Below are positions 31,892-40,757 of a DNA stretch of 64,000 nucleotides, in pieces; the first letter of the stretch is position 1, and every line of letters starts with the position of its first letter. The stretch spans positions 427,860-491,859 of the forward strand of contig NZ_FOFD01000004.1 in assembly GCF_900110865.1 (NCBI RefSeq). Direction: 5' to 3'. The notes beneath the pieces are model-generated. The model saw nothing but the letters and a program-made list of their open reading frames with translations, was not told the origin of the DNA and made no database searches. The DNA is from Natrinema salaciae (GTDB lineage Archaea > Halobacteriota > Halobacteria > Halobacteriales > Natrialbaceae). Made by a program: the position numbers and the translations under genes.

Positions 31892-32911
31892 ATGCCCCTT
31901 CGAATCGGCTTCACTGGCGACGTCATGCTCGGGCGGCTCGTCGACGACCGCCAGCGCGACCGGCCCGTCGAGGCCGTCTGGGGGACCGTCCTCGAGCGAC
32001 TGCGCGCGCTCGACGGACTCGTCGTCAACCTCGAGTGCGTGCTCTCGACGCGCGGTCGGAAGTGGACGCGCACGCACCGGCCGTTTCACTTCCGGGCCGA
32101 TCCCGACTGGGCGGTCCCCGCGCTCGAGCGCGCCGGCGTCGACGTCTGTGCGCTGGCGAACAACCACGTACTCGACTACGGGGACGTCGCGCTTCGCGAC
32201 ACCATCGACGCGCTCGACGAGGCCGGAATCGCCCACGCGGGGGCGGGGGAGACGATCGACGAGGCGCTCGAGCCCGCGGTTCGAACGATCGGGACGGCGA
32301 CCGACGACGGCGACGAGGGCCTCGAGGTGGCAATCGTCTCGTTTACCGACAACACGCCGGAGTACGCTGCGGACGAGGAGTCGCCGGGGACCGCCCGGAT
32401 CGAAATCGACACCGACGATCCGGAGACGAACCGACTCGTTCGGGAGGCACTCGATCGCGCACGGGAGGCTGATCCCGACCTGCTGGTGGCCTCGCTCCAC
32501 TGGGGTCCGAACATGGTCACGGAGCCGCCCGAATCGTTCCGGGCGTTCGGCCGCCGGCTGATCGACGACGGCGTCGACCTGATTCACGGCCACAGCGCGC
32601 ACGTCGCCCAGGGAATCGAGGTCTACGACGGTAGTCCGGTCATCTACGACGCGGGCGACTTCGTCGACGACTACCGGGTGGACGCGGAGTTGCGCAACGA
32701 CCGGAGCTTCCTGTTCGATCTCGCGGTGACGCCCGCCGGCCGACCGACCGAGCTCCGACTGCATCCCACCGAGATCGACGGCTGTGCGGTCCGCGAGGCG
32801 AGTCCGGCGGCCGCCGCGTGGTCCCGCGAGCGGATGCGCGAGCGCTCCGACCCGTTCGGCACCGCGTTCGATCGCGACGGTGACGCGCTCGTCCTGTCGC
32901 TCGCGGAGTGA
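31892..32911 (+). CDS. CapA/PgsA-like metallophosphatase-fold protein
   Basis: 339 residues of the CapA (poly-gamma-glutamate synthesis) family. The order of metallophosphoesterase-like motifs is intact: IGFTGDVMLGR, VVNLECVLS, CALANNHVLDYG, VASLHWGPNM, and LIHGHSAHVAQGIEVYDG followed by VIYDAGDFVDDY. It has no signal peptide or membrane anchor, unlike CapA itself, so it may be a cytoplasmic hydrolase. Start ATG 31892 (MPLRIGF). Divergent from moaE; upstream of pyrH by 99 bases and possibly separately transcribed. Substrate unknown. Confidence 0.85.
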   Translation: MPLRIGFTGDVMLGRLVDDRQRDRPVEAVWGTVLERLRALDGLVVNLECVLSTRGRKWTRTHRPFHFRADPDWAVPALERAGVDVCALANNHVLDYGDVALRDTIDALDEAGIAHAGAGETIDEALEPAVRTIGTATDDGDEGLEVAIVSFTDNTPEYAADEESPGTARIEIDTDDPETNRLVREALDRAREADPDLLVASLHWGPNMVTEPPESFRAFGRRLIDDGVDLIHGHSAHVAQGIEVYDGSPVIYDAGDFVDDYRVDAELRNDRSFLFDLAVTPAGRPTELRLHPTEIDGCAVREASPAAAAWSRERMRERSDPFGTAFDRDGDALVLSLAE

Positions 32912-33010
32912 ACAGCGGGCCCGTCCGAACCCCGGCTCGAGCGGTGTGTCACCACGCCGTCCGGGTAGTTGACAACCCTTAAGATAGCAACTCCGCTACA
33001 CCGGTGTAGT

Positions 33011-33736
33011 ATGAAAGTGGTCGTCTCTATCGGCGGGAGCGTCCTCGTCCCCGAACCCGGCGCGGACCGGGTGGCCGAGCACGCCGCCGTCATCGAAGAC
33101 CTCATCGCGGAGGGCTGTCGTATCGGTGCCGTCGTCGGGGGTGGCGGCGTCGCTCGCGAGTACATCGGGGCCGCTCGAGACCTCGGGGCGAACGAAATCG
33201 AACTCGATCAGCTGGGGATCGACGTCACCCGGCTCAACGCGCGGTTGCTCATCGCGGCGCTGAGCGAGGAATCGGTGACCGCGCCCGCCCTCGACTACGA
33301 GGAGGCCAGCGAGGCGCTCCGCCGGGACGACATCTGTATCATGGGCGGCGTCGCGCCCGCCCAGACCACCGACGCCGTCGGGGCCGCGCTCGCGGAGTAC
33401 ATCGACGCCGACCTGCTCGTCTACGCGACGAGCGTCCCGGGCGTCTACAGCGACGACCCCAACGAGGACGACGACGCGACCAAGTACGACCACCTCTCCG
33501 CAACGGAACTGGTCGACGTCATCGCCGGCCTCGAGATGAACGCCGGGGCCTCCGCGCCGGTCGACCTGCTGGCGGCGAAGATCATCGAGCGCTCGGGAAT
33601 GCGAACGATCGTCCTCGACGGCACCGATCCCAGTCGGATCGCGCGCGCGGTCCGATTCGGCGACCACGAGGGGACGGACATCGTCCCCGACGGTGCCGGC
33701 GCGGAACCGACCTACTGGGCGAGCGACGAACGATGA
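33011..33736 (+). CDS. pyrH: Uridylate kinase (UMP kinase), archaeal type
   Basis: 241 residues of the amino-acid-kinase fold; it phosphorylates UMP to UDP in pyrimidine synthesis. Landmarks: MKVVVSIGGSVLVPEPGADR, VVGGGGVAREYIGAARDLGA, LDQLGIDVTRLNARLLIAAL, ICIMGGVAPAQTTDAVGAAL and GLEMNAGASAPVDLLAAKII. Start ATG 33011 fits a TATA-like ACCCTTAAG about 29 bases upstream. The stop overlaps the lysS start by four bases (ATGA), so both are co-expressed. Confidence 0.95.
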   Translation: MKVVVSIGGSVLVPEPGADRVAEHAAVIEDLIAEGCRIGAVVGGGGVAREYIGAARDLGANEIELDQLGIDVTRLNARLLIAALSEESVTAPALDYEEASEALRRDDICIMGGVAPAQTTDAVGAALAEYIDADLLVYATSVPGVYSDDPNEDDDATKYDHLSATELVDVIAGLEMNAGASAPVDLLAAKIIERSGMRTIVLDGTDPSRIARAVRFGDHEGTDIVPDGAGAEPTYWASDER

Positions 33737-35436
33737 GTGCGAACGACGACGGCGAGACCGGAGCCGCTTCGGACTCGACGGCGATCAGCCCCTACACGCT
33801 CCAGCGCGAGGACGCGGACGACGCGCGCCACGCGTTCTGGGCGGATACGGTCGCAGACCGTATCGAGGACCAAAACCCCGAGGAGCCGATCGTCGTCAAG
33901 GGCGGTATCTCGCCCTCGGGGGTCCCGCACCTCGGCAACGTCAACGAGATCATGCGCGGCTACTTCGTCGCCGAGGTGCTGCGCGATCGGGGGCACGATG
34001 TTCGGCAGGTCTTCACCGCCGACGACCGCGATCCGCTCCGAAAGCTCCCGCGGACCCTCTGTGACCTCGACGGGAACCTCGTCGATCTCGGCGAGGTCGA
34101 CGCGGGCGCGCTCGGCCGGAACCTCGGCGCACCCTACACGGACATCCCGGACCCGTTCGGCTGCTGTGACTCCTACGGCGACCACTTCGCGACGATCATT
34201 CAGGACAGCGCCGACGCGGTCGACGTCCCGATCGACATGGTCTCGAACACGGCGCTGTACGAATCCGGCGAGTTCGAGGACGTGACCCGGTTCGTCCTCG
34301 AGCGGCAGGATCGCGCACGCGAAGTCCTCTCCCAGTACCAGGACAAGGTCGACGCGGACTACGTCCCGTTCAACCCGATCTGCGAGGAGTGCGGCAAGAT
34401 CACCGAGACGGTGACGAGCGTGGACCTCGATGCCGGCGAAGCGGCGACCGTCGACTACCGCTGTACCGACATGGACGCCGGCGACCAGACGATCGACGGC
34501 TGCGGCCACGAGGGCACCGCGACGCTGCGCGAGGGCAAGCTGCCCTGGCGCTTCGAGTGGCCCGCCCAGTGGCAGCTGCTGGGCGTCGACTTCGAACCCT
34601 TCGGCAAGGACCACGCCGAGGGGTCCTGGCCCAGCGGACAAGACGTCGCCCGGAACGTCCTCGAGATCGAGCCCCCGGTCCCGATGGTGTACGAGTGGTT
34701 CACGCTCGAGGGACGACCGTTCTCCTCCTCGGAGGGCAACGTCATCCTCGTCTCTGACGTCCTCGAACTGCTCGAGCCCGAGGTCCTGCGGTACTTCTTC
34801 GCGAAGGACCCCTCGAAAGCCCGGGACTTCAGTATCGAACGACTGGATCAGCTGGTCGACGAGTTCGACCGGCTCGAGGCGATCTACTTCGACGAAGTCG
34901 AGGCCGGCGAGGACGAGGAAGCCTTCGCCGAGCGGGTGTACCCGTTCGTCGTCGAGGAACCGCGAGCGGAGCGCATCCGGCTTCCCTACACCTTCGCCGC
35001 GGTGCTCGGGATGACCGACGACCCCGATCTGCGCGAAGAGATCGCCCGACGCGAGGGTCACATTCCGGCCGACGCCCCGGAGTGGGCCGTCGAGGGAGCC
35101 CTCGAGCGGGTCGAGCAGGCCCGAAACTGGGCGCGGCGGACCGGCAACGAGTTCGATTACGAACTCAAGCGCACGGAGATTCCGGCCCACGAGTTCGACG
35201 CGGCGACGGAAGCGGCACTCGAGGAGCTCGCGGACTTCATCGAGGAGGGTCACGAACCCGACGAGATCCAGGGTGAGATCTACGAGACCGCGAAACGCCA
35301 CGACGTCGACGTCGGTGACTTCTTCGGGGCCGGCTATCGGCTGTTCTTCGACGAGGACCAGGGACCGAAGCTCGGACCGTTCCTCGCGAAAGTCGACCGG
35401 GAGTTCGTCGTCGGGCGGCTGCGGCGGGAACGCTGA
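33733..35436 (+). CDS. lysS: Lysyl-tRNA synthetase, class I
   Basis: 567 residues of the class I LysRS typical of archaea. The HIGH-type motif is in GISPSGVPHLGNVNE and the KMSKS-type motif in SSSEGNVILVSD. Between them are a VFTADDRDPLRK segment and a zinc knuckle with CEECGKITE and a later CGHEG. The C-terminal helical domain reads the anticodon. Start ATG 33733 overlaps pyrH. No class II LysRS is seen in the window. Confidence 0.97.
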   Translation: MSANDDGETGAASDSTAISPYTLQREDADDARHAFWADTVADRIEDQNPEEPIVVKGGISPSGVPHLGNVNEIMRGYFVAEVLRDRGHDVRQVFTADDRDPLRKLPRTLCDLDGNLVDLGEVDAGALGRNLGAPYTDIPDPFGCCDSYGDHFATIIQDSADAVDVPIDMVSNTALYESGEFEDVTRFVLERQDRAREVLSQYQDKVDADYVPFNPICEECGKITETVTSVDLDAGEAATVDYRCTDMDAGDQTIDGCGHEGTATLREGKLPWRFEWPAQWQLLGVDFEPFGKDHAEGSWPSGQDVARNVLEIEPPVPMVYEWFTLEGRPFSSSEGNVILVSDVLELLEPEVLRYFFAKDPSKARDFSIERLDQLVDEFDRLEAIYFDEVEAGEDEEAFAERVYPFVVEEPRAERIRLPYTFAAVLGMTDDPDLREEIARREGHIPADAPEWAVEGALERVEQARNWARRTGNEFDYELKRTEIPAHEFDAATEAALEELADFIEEGHEPDEIQGEIYETAKRHDVDVGDFFGAGYRLFFDEDQGPKLGPFLAKVDREFVVGRLRRER

Positions 35437-35488
35437 GAGCGGCCGATAGACAAAAACCATTTGAGAACGCCACCCGGAGAGACTAGTG

Positions 35489-37336
35489 ATGGATCACGGT
35501 CCTCCCGCTGTCGTCTCACCCCCCGAACTCTTCGGCTCGGAGCTCGTCACCTGGGTGCTGATCGGCCTCCTCTGCTACTGGGTCGTCGTCGTCGGACTGC
35601 GGAACGGCGGCTACCTCCCCGACTACATCGGCACCCAGGGCCCGATTCTCACGTTCCACACGAAACGCGGCCGGGACCTGCTCGACAGGCTCGCCCGCCC
35701 GAAGCGCTTCTGGCGGGCGTGGTCGAATTTCGGCGTCGGCATCGCACTGGTCGTGATGGTCGGCATGTTCGCGTTCCTCGTCCGCGCGGCGATGGTCGCC
35801 CTCTCGACGCCACAGATGACGACCTCCGCCGTCCGCCAGCCACGGAACGTCCTCGTCATCCCCGGCGTCAACGACTTCCTGCCGCTGGCGGCGACCCCCG
35901 GGATCGTCTTCGGACTCCTCGTCGGACTCGTCGTCCACGAGGGCGGCCACGGGCTGCTCTGTCGCGTCGAGGACATCGATATCGACTCGATGGGGATCGC
36001 GATGCTCGCAGTCGTCCCCGTCGGCGCTTTCGTCGAACCGGATCAGGAGAGCAGCAAGGCGGCCTCCCGCGGCGGCCAGACGCGGATGTTCGCCGCCGGC
36101 GTCACGAACAACTTCGCGATCACGCTGCTGGCCTTCGCCCTGCTGTTCGGGCCGATCGTCGGCGCGATCGGCGTCGCCCCCGGCGCCGCCGTCGGCGGCG
36201 TCGCGGAGGACTCCCCGGCCGCCGCCGCCGGTATCGAACCGAACGATCGCATCACGGCGATCAACGGGACCGCCGTCGAGGACAACGAGGCGCTCGCCGA
36301 CCGGCTCGAGTCCGTCGACGGCGACCGCGTGGCCGTCGAACTCAACGGCGAGGAGACGGTGACGGTCAGCCGATCGCTGCTGGTTACCGCGGCGATGCAA
36401 AACGGTCCGACGGGGCTCTCCACCGGCGACAAGATCCACGCGGTCGACGGCCAGACGGTCGCGACCGAACGCGGCTTCTTCGACGCCGTCGGCGAGAACG
36501 AGCGGGTCACCCTGACGGTCGAACCCAAAGACGGCGGGGATCGAGTCGAGCGAACGGCCCCCATCGGCGCGGCGGTTTCCGTCGCCGAGAACGAGCCCCT
36601 CGAGGGCAAAACTGGCCCGACCGACGAGACGTTCGTCATCACCCGCTTCGACGGCGAACGGATCCACGAGTACGACGGTCTGAGCGCGCTGCTCGAGGAC
36701 ACCGAGCCCGGCCAGGAAGTCACCGTCGCGGGCTACTTCGGCGACGAGCGCGAACAGTACAACGTGACCCTCGGTGAGCACCCGCGGGCCGATAGCGGGT
36801 TCCTCGGGATTCAGGCCCAGCCGGGCACGTCCGGCGTCTCGGTCAACGACATCGGTGTCCAGCTCTATCCCGCGGCGGAGTACCTGACGCTGCTCGGCGG
36901 GGAGGGGAACGGCGACGCGCAGCTCGGTCCGCTCACGAGCAGCTTTCTCGGAAAGATCGGGATAGCGGTCCTGCTGCCCGTCATCGGGGTCACCGGCGGG
37001 ATGCCGTTCAACTTCGCCGGCTTCACCGGCGGGATTCAGAACTTCTACGAGGTGCAGGGGGCGCTCGGTGCGTTCGGTGACGGGACCGTCTTCCTGCTGG
37101 CGAACCTGTTGTTCTGGACCGGCTGGATCAACGTCCAGCTCGGTTTCTTCAACTGTATCCCGGCGTTCCCGCTCGACGGCGGGCACATCCTCCGAACGAG
37201 TACTGAAACGATCGTCTCTCGGTTGCCGATCGACGCGACCCGCGGGATGGTCCGCCTGGTGACGACCACGGTCGGCGTGACCATGCTCGTCAGCTTCCTT
37301 CTGATGCTGTTCGGCCCGCAACTGATCGCGGGCTGA
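35489..37336 (+). CDS. Site-2 protease (M50) with PDZ domains
   Basis: 615 residues from ATG 35489 (an in-frame GTG lies directly before). Membrane segments at about 20-38 and 82-105 lead to HEGGH at 150-154, the zinc-binding motif. A PDZ-like stretch begins around GVAEDSPAAAAGIEPNDRIT, and a second follows at about STGDKIHAVDGQTV, both in a long extracytoplasmic insert. The other core motif, IPAFPLDGGHIL, and further membrane helices close the protein. PDZ-containing S2Ps of RseP type cut stress-signalling membrane proteins. It is the second S2P in the window and lies 52 bases after lysS. Target unknown. Confidence 0.9.
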   Translation: MDHGPPAVVSPPELFGSELVTWVLIGLLCYWVVVVGLRNGGYLPDYIGTQGPILTFHTKRGRDLLDRLARPKRFWRAWSNFGVGIALVVMVGMFAFLVRAAMVALSTPQMTTSAVRQPRNVLVIPGVNDFLPLAATPGIVFGLLVGLVVHEGGHGLLCRVEDIDIDSMGIAMLAVVPVGAFVEPDQESSKAASRGGQTRMFAAGVTNNFAITLLAFALLFGPIVGAIGVAPGAAVGGVAEDSPAAAAGIEPNDRITAINGTAVEDNEALADRLESVDGDRVAVELNGEETVTVSRSLLVTAAMQNGPTGLSTGDKIHAVDGQTVATERGFFDAVGENERVTLTVEPKDGGDRVERTAPIGAAVSVAENEPLEGKTGPTDETFVITRFDGERIHEYDGLSALLEDTEPGQEVTVAGYFGDEREQYNVTLGEHPRADSGFLGIQAQPGTSGVSVNDIGVQLYPAAEYLTLLGGEGNGDAQLGPLTSSFLGKIGIAVLLPVIGVTGGMPFNFAGFTGGIQNFYEVQGALGAFGDGTVFLLANLLFWTGWINVQLGFFNCIPAFPLDGGHILRTSTETIVSRLPIDATRGMVRLVTTTVGVTMLVSFLLMLFGPQLIAG

Positions 37337-37442
37337 TCGCGAGCGACGCGGCGGGACTTCGCGGCCGAGACCGCAGCAATGCTCGTCGGGGGCGTCTCGC
37401 GTTCGCGCGCTTATCGTCTGCCCCGCACGCTCGCACTCACGC

Positions 37443-37967
37443 TCACTCCTCCGTCTCGATGCCGTGGCGGTCGTAGAACTCCTCGGGCGTCTCCTCGAGG
37501 CGCTCGAACGTCGCGTCGAAGTAGTGTTCGTAGTGGCGAACCACCTGTTCGACGACCCAGCGGCTGAACGCCTCGTCGAATCGCCACTCGCCCTCGATCT
37601 CCGGGATCTCGAACCGGTCGTCCGTCGAGAACGCCGCATACACGTGGAAGAAGCCGAGAATTACGTCGGCGAAGTCTCGGGCCTTCTCCGAGCCGCTCTC
37701 GCGGCGCTCCTCGAGTTCCGCCTGCCCCGCCGCCGTGAGCTCGAAGTACTTCCGATCGGGCTCGTCCTCGCGGTCGATGCGTTCGGCCCACCCTTTCTCT
37801 TCGAACTTGTAGAGGATCGGGTACACCGAGCCGTAGGACGGTTCCCAGTGACCGCCGCTGATCTCCCGGATCTCCTTCAAGATCTCGTACCCGTATCGGG
37901 GTTTCTCCTCGAGGAGCTCGAGCACGAGGTAGGCGATGAGTCCTTTCGGCGGCCCACTTTTCCGCAT
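37443..37967 (-). CDS. PadR-family transcriptional regulator
   Basis: 174 residues. The N-terminal winged helix carries GLIAYLVLELLEEKPRYGYE, SYGSVYPILYKFEEKGW and RKYFELTAAGQAELEER, the PadR signature, followed by a dimerisation helix region and an acidic C-terminus (PEIEGEWRFDEAFSRW). PadR proteins usually repress neighbouring genes and respond to small molecules. It is divergent from pitA with 178 bases between, so control of itself or pitA is possible. A GTTTAAC element lies only about 15 bases upstream of the ATG, close for a leaderless promoter. Confidence 0.9.
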   Translation of the reverse strand: MRKSGPPKGLIAYLVLELLEEKPRYGYEILKEIREISGGHWEPSYGSVYPILYKFEEKGWAERIDREDEPDRKYFELTAAGQAELEERRESGSEKARDFADVILGFFHVYAAFSTDDRFEIPEIEGEWRFDEAFSRWVVEQVVRHYEHYFDATFERLEETPEEFYDRHGIETEE

Positions 37968-38145
37968 ATATCCGGTGGGTTAAACGGACGGACGTAAAGC
38001 GTTTCGGTCACGTCCGAAACGGGCGAACTGAGAGTCGACGACGACGAATTCGACCCCGTCCGAGCGGTGATCCGACGCCGCAGGAGGCGACGGGGAGCGG
38101 GCCGAAACCCGGCCCTTCTTAGCGTCCCCGACCCAACTCGCGCTC

Positions 38146-39663
38146 ATGGAACGACGGCGACCGCCACAGACCGAAGAGGGCTGGTACGTCCTGCACGACT
38201 TCCGGTCGATCGACTGGGACACCTGGAGAGAGGCACCCGAGCGACGACGCTCGCGAGCGATCGACGAGGGTATCGACTACCTCGCGTCCTGCGAGGCCGT
38301 TGACGACGCCGACGCGGGCGAGTCGGCGACGTTCTCGGTACTGGGCCACAAGGCCGACCTGCTCGTCCTCCATCTGCGACCGACGCTTTCCGACATCGAC
38401 ACGCTCGAGCGGCGGTTCGAACACACCGCGCTCGCCGCGTTCACGGAACGGACCGACTCCTACCTCTCGGTAACGGAGGTCTCGGGCTACATGTCGGAAG
38501 ACTACTTCGACGAGGACAGCGAGGTCGAGGACACCGGCCTCGAGCGCTACATCGAGTCCCGACTCAAACCCGACATCCCCGACAGCGAGTTCCTGAGCTT
38601 CTACCCGATGAGCAAGCGTCGCGGCCCCGATCACAACTGGTACGAACTGCCCTTCGACGAGCGGGCCGACTACCTCTCGAACCACGGCGAGATCGGGAAG
38701 GACTACGCCGGCCGCGTCACCCAGATCATCTCCGGCAGCGTCGGCCTCGACGACTTCGAGTGGGGGATCACCCTGTTCGGCGACGACCCGACCGACGTGA
38801 AGGAACTGCTCTACGAGATGCGCTTCGATCCCTCGAGTTCCCGCTTCGCCGAGTTCGGCCGGTTCCTCTCGGGCCGCCGGTTCCCGCCGGAGCACCTCGG
38901 GGCCTTCCTCGCGGGTGAGACGGTTCCGCAGGAGGGCGACGGCAGCGGTCACCCGCACGCCGCCGGCGAGTCCGGCGGCCACCACGGCGACAGCGGCGGT
39001 CATCACCACGGCGGCGATGGCTCCGACTCGAGCGGCCGCGACGACGCCGGACGCGCCCACGGGGGCGACGACGAGGACCTCCGCAGCGAACTCGAGGACA
39101 TGGGCGTCTACGCGGGGCAGCCCCACGGCGAGGACGTCCACGCGGTCGTGCTCTACTCCGCGGCCGACTCCGACGAGCTGTTCGAGGCGGTCGACGGCCT
39201 CCGGGCGAACTTCGACCACTACGATACGCACGTGAAGACGGCCGTCTACGAGCCTCGAGACGAGGGCAGCGAAACGGCCGTCGTCAGCCTCTGGGACACC
39301 GAACGCGCCGCGAGCACGGCGGCCGGCTTCCTCGCCGACCTCCCCGATATCGTCCGGCAGGCCGGCGACGACGCGGACGACTCCTGGGGGACGATGGGGA
39401 TGTTCTACACGGTCAAGCCGGATCACCGCGGGGACTTCACCAGCGCCTTCGACGACGCGGCCGGCCTGCTCGCGGAGATGGACGGCCACCGCAAGACCGA
39501 CCTGCTGGTCAACCGCGAGGACGAGAACGACATGTTCATCGCCAGCCGCTGGGACGCCCGCGAGGACGCCATGCAGTTTTTCCGCAGCGACGCCTTCTCG
39601 GAGGCCGTCGAGTTCGGCCGCGACGTCCTCGCGGACCGACCGCGACACGTCTTCCTCGCTTGA
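38146..39663 (+). CDS. pitA: PitA: chlorite-dismutase/HemQ-like domain fused to an ABM domain by a His-rich linker
   Basis: 505 residues. The first 260 form a chlorite-dismutase-family domain of the coproheme-decarboxylase (HemQ) type: the catalytic tyrosine lies in FYPMSKRRG, the heme-ligand histidine in LSNHGEIGKDYAGRV, and ISGSVGLDDFEWGITLF and YEMRFDPSSSRFAEFGRFL follow. A low-complexity linker (about 265-310) contains GGHHGDSGGHHHGGDG, a metal-affine stretch. The last 185 residues are an antibiotic-biosynthesis-monooxygenase-like module. This is the PitA architecture known from Haloferax volcanii, where the protein contaminates nickel columns. Role: probably heme synthesis. Confidence 0.92.
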   Translation: MERRRPPQTEEGWYVLHDFRSIDWDTWREAPERRRSRAIDEGIDYLASCEAVDDADAGESATFSVLGHKADLLVLHLRPTLSDIDTLERRFEHTALAAFTERTDSYLSVTEVSGYMSEDYFDEDSEVEDTGLERYIESRLKPDIPDSEFLSFYPMSKRRGPDHNWYELPFDERADYLSNHGEIGKDYAGRVTQIISGSVGLDDFEWGITLFGDDPTDVKELLYEMRFDPSSSRFAEFGRFLSGRRFPPEHLGAFLAGETVPQEGDGSGHPHAAGESGGHHGDSGGHHHGGDGSDSSGRDDAGRAHGGDDEDLRSELEDMGVYAGQPHGEDVHAVVLYSAADSDELFEAVDGLRANFDHYDTHVKTAVYEPRDEGSETAVVSLWDTERAASTAAGFLADLPDIVRQAGDDADDSWGTMGMFYTVKPDHRGDFTSAFDDAAGLLAEMDGHRKTDLLVNREDENDMFIASRWDAREDAMQFFRSDAFSEAVEFGRDVLADRPRHVFLA

Positions 39664-39791
39664 TCACGTCCGATTAGCTACCGTTCTCGGCTTCGTGCGC
39701 CCCGATTAGAAACCGAATTCGAAACGGCGAGAAACGGAACGGTCCCGTCACTCGGCGCTACTCGAGGGGCGATTTCGACAACTGAGATGGC

Positions 39792-40067
39792 TCACTGTTG
39801 TGATTCGTCGTAGAAAAAGTAGGCAGCGATCCCGGCCAGTCCGAAAGCTAGCGTCACGAACGGCCACTTGTCGGCATCCCGATCGGTCAGGCGCGCGTGG
39901 GCAGTTACGAAGATCGCGAACCCGATGTGAGCGACGAGCGTCGCGGCGAGAAACGCCTGTGTGTCCATTATCGCGACATTCGACGCCCCGACGAAAGCCG
40001 TTACGAAGCCGACTGTCCAACCGGTCGAGACGTGTCGGTTCCGTGGCCGGAAAGGCGGCTCCCGCAT
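39792..40067 (-). CDS. Small membrane protein, three helices
   Basis: 91 residues with hydrophobic segments at WTVGFVTAFVGASNVAIM, FLAATLVAHIGFAIFVTA and WPFVTLAFGLAGIAAYFFY, ending in a short acidic tail DESQQ. The loop ARLTDRDADKW is cytoplasmic by the positive-inside rule. No family recognised. Start ATG 40067 is the only ATG ahead of the first helix. Genes on both sides are unrelated, so nothing suggests a role. Confidence 0.6.
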   Translation of the reverse strand: MREPPFRPRNRHVSTGWTVGFVTAFVGASNVAIMDTQAFLAATLVAHIGFAIFVTAHARLTDRDADKWPFVTLAFGLAGIAAYFFYDESQQ

Positions 40068-40171
40068 CCGTGGTGAGTCGCCTGACTCGGGGACGGGCAG
40101 GCACTCACCCGAGACGACCGCGAGCGAGGGACTCTCCGCCTCGCTCGCGATAGACCGCAGTGTAACGGGTG

Positions 40172-40555
40172 TTAGAAGTCGTGGTCCGGATCGTCCTCGA
40201 CCTTGCGCTTCATCGAGTCGCGGCGGGACTTGGCGTCGCGCCCGGTCGCCTCGAGCAGGAAGTCGTTCTTGGCGTCGACGGCGTCGCCGGCGTCCTCGAG
40301 CTCGTCGGGACCGAGTTCGGTGGGGTCGCGCTCGTGGAACTCGACGGCGAGTTTGTCCTTCTTGCCGGAGTACTCGACGGCTCCGACGACGATCTTCTCG
40401 AAGACGGCGTTGTCGGGTTCGCCGATGATGTAGAGGTCGCTACCCTTGAACTCCTGGGTGCCGGTGATGGGCCCGAAGTAGTCCTCGATCGTCGCCTCCA
40501 TATCGGGGATTCGTTCCTCGAGATATTCACCGCGACGCATCTTGTACTCCTTCAT
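40172..40555 (-). CDS. DUF5611-type haloarchaeal protein
   Basis: 127 residues: MKEYKMRRGEYLEERIPDM, a segment EDYFGPITGTQEFKGSDLYI, then GEPDNAVFEKIVVGAVEYSG and a charged ending with LLEATGRDAKSRRDSMKRKV. The mixed alpha/beta core is strongly conserved among haloarchaea and carries the DUF5611 label as I recall it. No catalytic motif visible. Start ATG 40555 is preferred over the frame reaching 40594, as the former matches the family N-terminus. Confidence 0.75.
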   Translation of the reverse strand: MKEYKMRRGEYLEERIPDMEATIEDYFGPITGTQEFKGSDLYIIGEPDNAVFEKIVVGAVEYSGKKDKLAVEFHERDPTELGPDELEDAGDAVDAKNDFLLEATGRDAKSRRDSMKRKVEDDPDHDF

Positions 40556-40757
40556 GGCTCGAAGAAACACGGGGGAGTGTTTACCTCTTTTCATAGCCGA
40601 CGTTTCGGGTGTCTGACTGGTTCTCGAGCGCGAAGAGGGACGATGTCGCAGCTACTCGGACGGGGAATCGGCACACGATGCGAGCGGCTGGTGGCGACTG
40701 GGGGAGCGAGCGAACGAACGAAATTGGACCGCGAGGCGACCGGGATCTGAGACCGCG

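Noticed and set aside
35516-37639. 707-codon minus-strand open frame
   Set aside because: Antisense to the PDZ site-2 protease, whose HEGGH and LDGGH motifs are decisive for the plus strand.
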